NCBI GenBank assembly: GCA_965660075.1
Contig: CBFHYO010000019.1
Span: forward strand, 3,068-67,067
DNA length: 64,000 nucleotides
From: CAYYFV01 sp965660075
GTDB taxonomy: Bacteria; Patescibacteriota; Gracilibacteria; UBA1369; GCA-2718715
Reading direction: 5' to 3'
Both the position numbers and the translations under genes were made by a program. Below the pieces are notes generated by a model. The model was not told the origin of the DNA and made no database searches. It was given only the letters and a program-made list of their open reading frames with translations. How positions within the stretch are numbered: position 1 is the stretch's first letter; every line of letters begins with the position of its first letter. Below are positions 1-6,787 of the stretch, piece after piece.

Positions 1-128
1 GCAATTACATACATATTTTTTGTTGGAAAGCCATATTTATAAGCATAAAAATATGACTTTAAATTGTGATACGAAAGTCTTAGAAAGGAACGATCAGACA
101 CAATATTCGAAAGAATTTTTTTAATCAT
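1..128 (-). CDS. MurE-like Mur ligase, N-terminal fragment (runs off window)
   Basis: The frame opens with ATG at 128, overlapping the stop of the riboflavin kinase gene by the pattern ATGATTAA, and stays open to the window edge (42 codons). The peptide begins MIKKILSNIV and contains YKYGFPTKNMYVI. That resembles the short N-terminus of Mur ligases in Patescibacteria, in which a helical segment ending in a GFP motif is followed by a VIGVTGTNGKTT-type P-loop. The P-loop itself would lie outside the window. If correct, the product adds an amino acid to UDP-MurNAc peptides in cell-wall synthesis. The assignment rests only on this short resemblance and on its place at the end of the tpiA-hpf-ribF operon. 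Confidence 0.55.
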   Translation of the reverse strand, partial: MIKKILSNIVSDRSFLRLSYHNLKSYFYAYKYGFPTKNMYVI

Positions 129-483
129 TATTAACAATTTTAATCAAATCCAATCCTAACTGTTTTTTTAAATCATGTAAACTCTCAAACTCCAAAACAC
201 CACGAATGTACTTGATTGGTTGAAATGTTAAAGTTGTTAATTCCAAATCTATAATTTGATCAATAACATGAAACTCCAAACTAATATTAGAATCGGTAGA
301 ACGACGACCATAGTGCATCATTGCTAAATATTTTTTGTCTAAAACATATACAAAACATGAATATACACCAAATCCAAAATCCGAACCCAAAACGCTTGGC
401 TCAAGATTAATTGTTGGTAAAAGTTCTTTGCTACCAATTCCCTGGCCAGCTATAACGTAACCTTTATAAATCGAGTACACCAT
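121..483 (-). CDS. Stand-alone riboflavin kinase (flavokinase domain of RibF)
   Basis: The 120-residue product would phosphorylate riboflavin to FMN with ATP. It matches the C-terminal flavokinase module of bacterial RibF. Visible motifs are the glycine-rich start KGYVIAGQGIG, the PTINL substrate loop (residues 23-27), GVYS, YGRRST (58-63, equivalent to NxGxRPT), the likely catalytic Glu in SLEFHVID (E70), and the C-terminal helix YIRGVLEF. The FAD-synthase half normally fused in front of it is absent; a separate FAD synthase lies at 4811-5191. The start at 483 overlaps the end of hpf by 20 bases, so translation is probably coupled. No other ATG removes the overlap without cutting the domain. 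Confidence 0.8.
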   Translation of the reverse strand: MVYSIYKGYVIAGQGIGSKELLPTINLEPSVLGSDFGFGVYSCFVYVLDKKYLAMMHYGRRSTDSNISLEFHVIDQIIDLELTTLTFQPIKYIRGVLEFESLHDLKKQLGLDLIKIVNND

Positions 484-1072
484 TTGATGATTCTAGTTCT
501 AAAATTGCGTAACCTGCATGATTGTGTCTCTTATAAATCACATTGTAACGATCGGTTTCGCTGTTCACAAAAACCATAAACTCATGCTCCAAATCAATAA
601 TTTGCTGCAAAGCTTCGGCTTCTGTCAAAGGAGTTAAATCAGAAAATAGAGTATGTTTGGTAATTAAATCTGATACATCTGAATTAGATTCAGAAACTAT
701 AGTTTCTGATAGATCATCAAAATTAAACACATCCTTGAATTCTAAATCTGCCAATTGTCTTTCGCGACCTGCATGCCGTGTTTTATATTTATCAATTTGT
801 TTTTTGAGTTTAGAAACAACTCCCTCAATACCTTCATTTACTTTATAACAAAGTGTTGCAGCCTGAAACGACACCTTAGGGATATGAATAGAAACTTTAA
901 TTTCTATATTATCTTTATGATTTAAACCATCGTGTCTAAGCACATGCAACTGCACACTTACAGATTCTTCAGTAAGTTTAGCACAAGTTGCCTCTAAATC
1001 ATTTAACCTATCAGTTAAATAGTTTAAGTCAACATCCGCAATATCATAATTTTTATGTACATTTATAAGCAT
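464..1072 (-). CDS. hpf: Ribosome hibernation-promoting factor, long form
   Basis: The 202-residue protein has the two-part build of long HPF. The N-terminal S30AE/YfiA domain (residues 1-105) binds the 30S decoding site. A variable acidic linker (about 106-145) follows. The C-terminal dimerisation domain (about 148-195) carries the pattern LTEAEALQQI, EHEFMVFVNSET and NVIYKRH. Long HPF dimerises 70S ribosomes into inactive 100S particles in starvation. It sits four bases after tpiA and overlaps the riboflavin kinase gene, so it is read from the tpiA promoter. The linker (ETIVSESNSD) is unusually Ser/Asp-rich, but both functional domains look complete. Confidence 0.88.
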   Translation of the reverse strand: MLINVHKNYDIADVDLNYLTDRLNDLEATCAKLTEESVSVQLHVLRHDGLNHKDNIEIKVSIHIPKVSFQAATLCYKVNEGIEGVVSKLKKQIDKYKTRHAGRERQLADLEFKDVFNFDDLSETIVSESNSDVSDLITKHTLFSDLTPLTEAEALQQIIDLEHEFMVFVNSETDRYNVIYKRHNHAGYAILELESSNGVLDL

Positions 1073-1076
1073 AGTT

Positions 1077-1748
1077 CTATAAATTAAATTCTTTAAAACC
1101 TAATAATAATTCATCCAAAGCAGCTGCAGGATCTGTTGCACAACAAACACCAGAAGCAACCAAAACACCCTCAGCACCCAGACGTAAGGATTTTAATACA
1201 TCTTCTCGAGTCTTAATTCCCGCTCCAATAAACAACGGTAACGAAATTTGTTCACCAATTTGTCTGACCAAATCTTCTTTTCCATGAGTAACAGAAACAT
1301 CTCCACCAATTAACTCACTTGGTTCATAACAAATTGCAGAAGGGTTACAAGACTGAACATCTAAAGCATCTTGAAGTGTTTCGACACATACAAGTGCATC
1401 CAAAAAAGAACGTTTACAAGCATTGATATACAAGTGAATATCTTGTTTTGGAACATGTTTTTCAGAGTGGTTTACCAATGAACCAACACCGGACGAAAAA
1501 CTTATGGATTCTGGCAATATGCTACCAGTATGTGCACCTACAGATATTGCATCAACATGCTGAGAAATCACAGGCAATTTCACACTACGAGCAATACGAT
1601 CTAATCCAATTGGATTAACAGCTAAAACAACAGGCACACCATGTTGCTTAGATTTTTTTTCAATTAATTTTGCTAACTCTAAACCCGCTTCACCAATGGT
1701 TGAAGCATAATTTTTAAAATTAACTATCAAGCAAGGATATTGAAACAT
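1077..1748 (-). CDS. tpiA: Triosephosphate isomerase, archaeal-type
   Basis: The 223-residue enzyme interconverts dihydroxyacetone phosphate and glyceraldehyde-3-phosphate. It is the short archaeal form rather than the usual 250-residue bacterial one. Key sites are the substrate Lys in VNFKNYA, the QHVDAISVGAHTG segment with the catalytic His region, VGSLVNHSEK, the catalytic Glu in CYEPSELIGG, and the phosphate-binding GAGI and LASGV loops. A good Shine-Dalgarno (AAGGAA) precedes the ATG by five bases. It is the first gene of a minus-strand operon with hpf, riboflavin kinase and a MurE-like gene. Its promoter carries a TTGTTGCTA element also found twice in front of the TrmB-like regulator gene. 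Confidence 0.9.
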   Translation of the reverse strand: MFQYPCLIVNFKNYASTIGEAGLELAKLIEKKSKQHGVPVVLAVNPIGLDRIARSVKLPVISQHVDAISVGAHTGSILPESISFSSGVGSLVNHSEKHVPKQDIHLYINACKRSFLDALVCVETLQDALDVQSCNPSAICYEPSELIGGDVSVTHGKEDLVRQIGEQISLPLFIGAGIKTREDVLKSLRLGAEGVLVASGVCCATDPAAALDELLLGFKEFNL

Positions 1749-1768
1749 TTTATTTCCTTAAATCATTT

Positions 1769-1789
1769 ATTATATTAACATAGCAACAA
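1769..1789 (-). promoter_or_regulatory. tpiA promoter (-10) with a TTGTTGCTA element
   Basis: On the minus strand a perfect TATAAT lies at 1774-1769, 20 bases before the tpiA ATG. No good -35 is visible at 17 bp. Six bases upstream of the -10 is TTGTTGCTA (1789-1781). The identical 9-mer occurs as an inverted pair at 49692 and 49734. A repressor or activator site overlapping the promoter spacer is inferred. Confidence 0.5.
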
Positions 1790-1814
1790 CAAGAAAAAAG
1801 TTTTAAGAATTGAC

Positions 1815-2729
1815 ATGCAAGAAAATATATTTATATTCCACGGCGAAAACACTCCAGCACTCAAAAACCATAGTCAAAAATGGATAGATAAATTTAAAGA
1901 CAAATACCAAGATAATTTTGACTTACAAATCATCGAGGACAGTAAATCATTTCACTTTCAAAACCTAATACTAGAAGCACAAACAGTCCCCTTTTTATGT
2001 GAAAAAAAACTAATCGTAGCTAAAAACATTTTATCTAAATATGATAAAGCATTTGCAAAAACCCTAAAAAAAATTCCAGAAACAACAATAATTTTATTCT
2101 TAGAATATAGAAAAATAAATAAAACCGACAAACTACTTGGAACACTTTTAAAAAATGCCAATACAACTGAATTTGAATTAAACACTCAAGCAAACAAACA
2201 ACTCATTCTCGAAACTTTACAATTAACAAATACAAATCTACCAAATAAATACCTACAAATTCTAGAAAACACACATGCAAAAAACCCTCATAAACTTGTA
2301 AACTCAGTCAAACAAATAGCGTGTTACAGCCACAACCAAGAACTAAACGATGAAGCATTTTACAAACTTGCAGACATTCAACAAGAACCAAATATTTTTA
2401 ATTTCTTAGATACAATCTACACCAATAAAAAAACAATGCTATCACTACTCAAAGAAAATCTAGATTACAACCCAGATCCATATAAATTATTATATATGCT
2501 AATTTGGCATCTAAAAACCTTGATTCAAATCAAGTCAAACCAAACAACTGGTCTCAAACCCTTTATTATCAAAAAGCACAAAAACACAGCCGCAAAAATA
2601 AACATTCATCAAATAGATTGCCTCTTAAAAGATATATTAAAAATAGACCAGATGAGTAAAACTGGTCTAATAAAAGGTAATAAAGAGTTAGCTCTATCTA
2701 TAGAGATGGCACTTGTGAGAAACACTTAA
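1815..2729 (+). CDS. holA: DNA polymerase III delta subunit
   Basis: The 304-residue protein is a divergent HolA, the clamp-loader subunit that opens the sliding clamp. It has the usual order: an N-terminal RecA-like fold beginning IFIFHGENT, the PFLCEKKLIVAKN segment that matches the conserved P-F/Y-xx-KRLVIV motif, a helical middle part (NIFNFLDTIY) and a C-terminal helical collar (MLIWHLKTLIQIKS). Length is slightly below the usual 330-340. The composition is very Lys/Asn/Thr-rich, like other plus-strand genes here. Its 3' end overlaps the 3' end of gatA by 32 bases, tail to tail. Confidence 0.75.
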   Translation: MQENIFIFHGENTPALKNHSQKWIDKFKDKYQDNFDLQIIEDSKSFHFQNLILEAQTVPFLCEKKLIVAKNILSKYDKAFAKTLKKIPETTIILFLEYRKINKTDKLLGTLLKNANTTEFELNTQANKQLILETLQLTNTNLPNKYLQILENTHAKNPHKLVNSVKQIACYSHNQELNDEAFYKLADIQQEPNIFNFLDTIYTNKKTMLSLLKENLDYNPDPYKLLYMLIWHLKTLIQIKSNQTTGLKPFIIKKHKNTAAKINIHQIDCLLKDILKIDQMSKTGLIKGNKELALSIEMALVRNT

Positions 2730-4149
2730 ACTCATTCTCAACTACTTGTGCCGCACTAAACAATCTACCCTCTTTAAAATGAGGAGCTAATAATTGCAAA
2801 CCAACAGGCAAGCCTGATTTAGTAAACCCAGCTGGAACAGATATACCAGGAATCCCAGCACAGTTAGACGGAATAGTAAGTGCATCACATTGATACATCG
2901 CTAGTGGGTCGCTAGTTTTTGAATTTAATTTAAAAGAAGGAGTCGGCGACACAGGCCCTGCAATAACATCAACCTTTTCAAATGCTTTTTTAAAATCTTC
3001 AATTAACAAAGTCCGAACTTTTTGGGCTTTAATATAATAAGCTTCATAACTTTCTGAACTCAAACAAAATGTACCAACCATTATTCTTCGAAGAAGCTCA
3101 GTACCAAAGTTTTTACCACGAGATTTTGTATAATATTCAAATAAATTAGCTATATCATCTTGAGTAAAATTACCATACCGCACACCATCAAATCTCTCCA
3201 TGTTGGCAGATAATTCACATGGTGAGACAATATAATAAACAGCAACACCATACTTAGTATAAGGTAATGAAATTTCGACAATTTCGGCACCTTGTTTTTT
3301 AAGTGCTTCGATAGAATTCATAACTGCTGTAGTAACTTCTGGGTCGTTTACATCTGTAAAGTATTCTTTCGGGATTCCAATTTTCATACCCTTTACTCCC
3401 TTATTCACATAAGACTTGTAATCATCTACAGGCACATTTGGAGAAGTGGAATCAAATTTACTAGAACCAGCCATTGATTGAAGAACAATTGCACTGTCCA
3501 TTACTGTTTTTGTCATATGACCAACTGTATCTAAGCTTGAAGCCATTGGAATCACCCCCGCACGAGGAATCCGACCATAAGTAGGTTTTAGTCCAACTGC
3601 ATTACAAAAACTTGCAGGCTGACGAATAGAACCACCAGTATCTGTACCAGTCGCAAAAACACCAAAATTCAAAGGAATCATTGCTGCAGAACCACCAGAC
3701 GATCCACCAGCTACACATTCTGTATTGTAAGGATTTTTAACAGGTCCATAAGCAGAAGTTTCATTAGAAGCACCGCATGTAAACTCATCTGTATTTAACA
3801 TCCCCAACACAATACCACCTTGATCGAGTAACCTTTGAGTAGAAACTGCATTATAAGAAGGTTTAAAACCTTTCAAAGCATTAGAGCAGGCAGTTAAACT
3901 TGCACCCTTATAGCTAAAAACATCTTTTAAACCAAGTGGTACTCCATAGAGTAAATGTTTATCAATATCGTAATTGCCAATGTTTTCAACTTGCTTTAAA
4001 GCAAGATCCTTACAAGAGGCAACATATACATTATAATCAGAATTATATTTATCGATACGGTCATAATAGTCAGAAACCACTTCTGAAACTGAGAATTTTT
4101 TATCTTTATAACCTTGAATCAAGGATTCGATTGTGAAATTTTCTAACAT
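2698..4149 (-). CDS. gatA: Asp-tRNA(Asn)/Glu-tRNA(Gln) amidotransferase subunit A
   Basis: The 483-residue amidase releases ammonia from Gln or Asn. GatB uses the ammonia to convert Glu-tRNA(Gln) or Asp-tRNA(Asn) to the correct aminoacyl-tRNA. The Ser-cisSer-Lys triad is complete: K75 in PLGLKDVF, S150 in GGSSGGSAA and S174 in TDTGGSIRQ. Length is normal. It follows gatC by five bases in one operon. gatB is not in this window, so the complex must be completed from another locus. There is no sign of degeneration. Confidence 0.95.
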   Translation of the reverse strand: MLENFTIESLIQGYKDKKFSVSEVVSDYYDRIDKYNSDYNVYVASCKDLALKQVENIGNYDIDKHLLYGVPLGLKDVFSYKGASLTACSNALKGFKPSYNAVSTQRLLDQGGIVLGMLNTDEFTCGASNETSAYGPVKNPYNTECVAGGSSGGSAAMIPLNFGVFATGTDTGGSIRQPASFCNAVGLKPTYGRIPRAGVIPMASSLDTVGHMTKTVMDSAIVLQSMAGSSKFDSTSPNVPVDDYKSYVNKGVKGMKIGIPKEYFTDVNDPEVTTAVMNSIEALKKQGAEIVEISLPYTKYGVAVYYIVSPCELSANMERFDGVRYGNFTQDDIANLFEYYTKSRGKNFGTELLRRIMVGTFCLSSESYEAYYIKAQKVRTLLIEDFKKAFEKVDVIAGPVSPTPSFKLNSKTSDPLAMYQCDALTIPSNCAGIPGISVPAGFTKSGLPVGLQLLAPHFKEGRLFSAAQVVENEFKCFSQVPSL

Positions 4150-4154
4150 ATTTA

Positions 4155-4445
4155 CTAATTAAAAACAGATTTAACTTTTATTTGATCATTTTGAATATCG
4201 TGCTGAGTGTGATTTAACAACGACTGACCCAGATTATATTCAGAATCTACTTCATCTTCGCGAGTCACATTTGTGAGTCCAGTAGATTGATAAGTAGGTT
4301 CTACATCAGTTGTATCAACCTCATTTAAGACATCCATGTAACCAATAATATCTGGAAGTGTCTCAACTAGAGAGCTTTTCTGCTCTTGAGATAACTCTAA
4401 ACGAGCTAACATTGCTAAGTGTTCGATTTTTTTAAGATCTATCAT
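4155..4445 (-). CDS. gatC: Asp-tRNA(Asn)/Glu-tRNA(Gln) amidotransferase subunit C
   Basis: The 96-residue protein is the belt-like subunit that holds GatA and GatB together. It shows the family pattern: KKIEHLAMLARLELS near the N-terminus, a second helix ending in DIIGYMDVLNEVDT, then VEPTYQSTGLTNVTREDEV, which corresponds to the conserved proline and RxD segment that wraps GatA. It is the first gene of the gatCA operon, with a promoter at 4469-4497. Confidence 0.92.
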   Translation of the reverse strand: MIDLKKIEHLAMLARLELSQEQKSSLVETLPDIIGYMDVLNEVDTTDVEPTYQSTGLTNVTREDEVDSEYNLGQSLLNHTQHDIQNDQIKVKSVFN

Positions 4446-4468
4446 TTTTTAAAATTACGAGCACTAAA

Positions 4469-4497
4469 ACTTTACTATTCTTAAATGCCTTTGTAAA
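4469..4497 (-). promoter_or_regulatory. gatCA promoter
   Basis: On the minus strand TTTACA (4497-4492) is separated by 17 bp from TAAAGT (4474-4469). The expected start site is near 4462, giving a leader of about 17 bases. The element lies almost exactly over the plus-strand promoter at 4471-4499, so the two can hardly be occupied together. Confidence 0.5.
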
Positions 4498-4499
4498 AT
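4471..4499 (+). promoter_or_regulatory. Promoter of the 4506-6787 operon, probably leaderless
   Basis: TTTACT (4471-4476), a 17-bp spacer and TAAAAT (4494-4499). Only six bases separate the -10 from the ATG at 4506, so a start site at the usual distance falls on or beside the A of the start codon. The mRNA would then have no leader. Confidence 0.5.
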
Positions 4500-4505
4500 A
4501 AAAAC

Positions 4506-4814
4506 ATGAAAATACACAAAGCTAACAAAGATCTGTTTTTCCTCAATGAGATATTTTTCGTCTCTATGTTTTGTATTGGAATTTTTCATATAACTTTTGG
4601 AGTACTAAGTACCAAAACAACACAAAGTTACTTGCCACTTATGGTAGATTTATTAGACATTCCATTTTTTACCTGTTTTGTGGGTTACACATTTACAACA
4701 ATAATGATTAAAACCCATAAAGACTATTCAAAACCCATTTACCAATGGCAAAAAATAGCGATAATGGCAATCTGTACAACGATAACTTTATTAATTCTGG
4801 AAATACTCATATGA
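4506..4814 (+). CDS. Small three-helix membrane protein of unknown function
   Basis: I do not recognise this 102-residue protein. It has three hydrophobic segments (about residues 14-33, 47-67 and 83-102), separated by short Lys-rich loops, and ends inside the last helix (LILEILI). It is the first gene of a plus-strand operon with FAD synthase, ftsX and recO. Its stop overlaps the FAD-synthase ATG (ATGA), so the two are translationally coupled. Nothing in the sequence points to transport or enzymatic motifs. Confidence 0.6.
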   Translation: MKIHKANKDLFFLNEIFFVSMFCIGIFHITFGVLSTKTTQSYLPLMVDLLDIPFFTCFVGYTFTTIMIKTHKDYSKPIYQWQKIAIMAICTTITLLILEILI

Positions 4815-5191
4815 AAACAGTATTAACATTTGGCACTTTCGATCTAGCACACCCGGGACACATTGCTTATTTAACAGAAGCCAAATCATATGGAGATTAT
4901 TTAGTTACTGTAGTAGCTCGAGATAGTAATGTCTCAAAATCAGTTCTTCACTCAGAAAAACAAAGAAAAAAACAAATCGAAAAACTCAACATAGCAGACA
5001 AAGTAATATTAGGATCCAAAAATAATAAAATGGATGTAATACATGAATACGCGCCAGATATTATTTGCCTTGGGTACGATCAAAAAGCTGACGAAGAACA
5101 ATTAGCCAAACTTACAAACGCGAAAATTATTCGCTGTCAAAGCTTTAAACCACATGTGTTTAAGAGCAAAATATTAAAGAAAAATTTATGA
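4811..5191 (+). CDS. FAD synthase, RibL-like nucleotidyltransferase
   Basis: The 126-residue protein belongs to the cytidylyltransferase-like family. It has FGTFDLAHPGH (HxGH nucleotide-binding motif) at its N-terminus, a central R/K-rich RKKQIEKL segment, the LGYDQ motif typical of the RibL/TagD branch, and a KSKIL end in place of the KST loop. By family it would adenylate FMN to FAD. A glycerol-phosphate or other cytidylyltransferase role cannot be excluded. I chose ATG 4811 because it starts at the motif and overlaps the upstream stop; the frame is open to an ATG at 4745, but that would add residues not seen in the family. It overlaps ftsX by ATGA. Confidence 0.75.
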   Translation: MKTVLTFGTFDLAHPGHIAYLTEAKSYGDYLVTVVARDSNVSKSVLHSEKQRKKQIEKLNIADKVILGSKNNKMDVIHEYAPDIICLGYDQKADEEQLAKLTNAKIIRCQSFKPHVFKSKILKKNL

Positions 5192-6075
5192 AAACATTAA
5201 AAACAACAATTAAAAATATTTATAGACATAAATTTATAGCAGTTGGAACAATTGTAACAATTGCTTTGGTAATAATGATTTTCAATATTCTTCAAGCAAT
5301 CAGCCTAAAAGCCCAAGACTATCTAACCAAAATGGATTCTAAAATTGAGTTCCAGTTGTTTTTAGATCAAAAAACTCCAAATACGGCCATCAATCAAATC
5401 TTAGACTCATTAGAATCTCAACCAAAGATTACAAAAGCAGAACTAGTTACACCAAATATCGCCCTCGAACAAGTTAACGAATATTATCCAAAAACCGTAG
5501 AAATATTAAAATCTATGGAAATTCAAAATCCTCTACCATACAGCATTAAATTTAAAAGTAACGATTTAGCTAGTGGGAAGCACATATTAGAACAAATTAA
5601 AAACTCACAGTTTAAAGATTTTTTAGTTCGAGATAATGTCAAAAACAAAAACCAAGAAACAATAACCCAAGTAGTGGAAAAAGTTTTACTCATAAATAAA
5701 GTAATAGATTCGATTACAAAACTATTAATCATTAGTTTTTTGATTTCATCTACAATAATAATTTTCACCTCTATCAAAACAAGTCTTCAAAACAGAAGGA
5801 AAGAATTAGTAATCATGAAATTCATGGGAGCAAACCTTAAATCAATCAAGTCTCCTTACGTATTAGAAGGCATAATAATTGGTATTCTTTCGACAAGTTT
5901 AGGTGTAGTATTTTATCTAAGCCTAGAAACATTTACAACATTTAACCTAAATTACATACCCAACAATCTAAATATACTCACCCAAGTAGCAGCAACTACC
6001 TTTATTGGATATCTCTGCAGCAAACTTACAACTAATAAACACTTAAAAACATTACCAATTCATATAGATGAATAA
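5188..6075 (+). CDS. ftsX: Cell-division permease FtsX
   Basis: The 295-residue protein has FtsX topology. There is a first helix at about residues 18-40, an extracytoplasmic domain at about 45-165 (KIEFQLFLDQ, KAELVTPNIALEQ), then three C-terminal helices (about 173-195, 222-245 and 262-280) with the FtsX-type loop NRRKELVIMKFMGA. FtsEX is an ABC-type complex that activates cell-wall hydrolases at the septum. No ftsE lies next to it, although the two are usually adjacent. It overlaps the FAD synthase before it and recO after it. Confidence 0.85.
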   Translation: MKTLKTTIKNIYRHKFIAVGTIVTIALVIMIFNILQAISLKAQDYLTKMDSKIEFQLFLDQKTPNTAINQILDSLESQPKITKAELVTPNIALEQVNEYYPKTVEILKSMEIQNPLPYSIKFKSNDLASGKHILEQIKNSQFKDFLVRDNVKNKNQETITQVVEKVLLINKVIDSITKLLIISFLISSTIIIFTSIKTSLQNRRKELVIMKFMGANLKSIKSPYVLEGIIIGILSTSLGVVFYLSLETFTTFNLNYIPNNLNILTQVAATTFIGYLCSKLTTNKHLKTLPIHIDE

Positions 6076-6787
6076 ATTTTCTCGTGACGAGTATATTATT
6101 ATTCGGATTTCAGACTACAAAGATAACAAAAGCATTGTAAATGCAATCGGAAGAAGATCAGGTCTAGTAAGCTTTGCCGTACGAAAACACAAAAGTTTTA
6201 AAAGTCCATTTGCAGGCAAAATATCCAAACTCAACATAATAAATGCTGAGTTATTTGAGTCAAACAATCACAACTATCTAAACAATATCAATAAAACTTA
6301 TCATATCGGACAAATCGACAATATTAAAGAATACCAATCTCAACAAAAGTTGTTACTAATACTCGAAAAACTGAGCCAACACACATTAGATACAGAAATA
6401 TTCGATACAATTTATACTTTAATTAAAGAAAAATTATCTATCCACAAAAATCTAAGTCTAATCTTATCAAAAATAATTAATAGCTTAAATCTATTTGAAG
6501 TAGATAAAAATCTACACGAGGCAAATCATTTTTTTATAAATCAAGATGGAATAATAAACAACAAACAAGGACAAATTAAATTTAACAAATCTACATTCAA
6601 AGTACTAAATTTCTATATTAAAAACACGGTGCAAAACGCACAAAAACTTACCATACAGCCAGAACAAGAAATAGAAATAGAGTATATATTTACTCAATTA
6701 CTCAATTATAAATACAACACCCTAATTAACTTTAGAAACCTTAACGACATTTTCAATAGCATTCAGCTTCATGATAAGACTAACTAA
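6068..6787 (+). CDS. recO: DNA repair protein RecO (divergent)
   Basis: The 239-residue protein has a RecO-like layout. An N-terminal OB-fold (residues 1-80: EYIIIRISDYKDNKSIVNAI, RSGLVSFAVRKHKS) is followed by an all-helical C-terminal part. RecO anneals ssDNA and loads RecA with RecR. The zinc-finger cysteines of many RecO proteins are absent; there is no Cys in the protein. It overlaps ftsX by eight bases. Its last 66 bases are antisense to the end of rel. The identification rests mainly on the N-terminal pattern. Confidence 0.6.
   Translation: MNKFSRDEYIIIRISDYKDNKSIVNAIGRRSGLVSFAVRKHKSFKSPFAGKISKLNIINAELFESNNHNYLNNINKTYHIGQIDNIKEYQSQQKLLLILEKLSQHTLDTEIFDTIYTLIKEKLSIHKNLSLILSKIINSLNLFEVDKNLHEANHFFINQDGIINNKQGQIKFNKSTFKVLNFYIKNTVQNAQKLTIQPEQEIEIEYIFTQLLNYKYNTLINFRNLNDIFNSIQLHDKTN

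Noticed and set aside
464..483. Possible frameshift joining hpf and the riboflavin kinase gene
   Set aside because: Both proteins are complete at their ends; the 20-base overlap is ordinary coupling.
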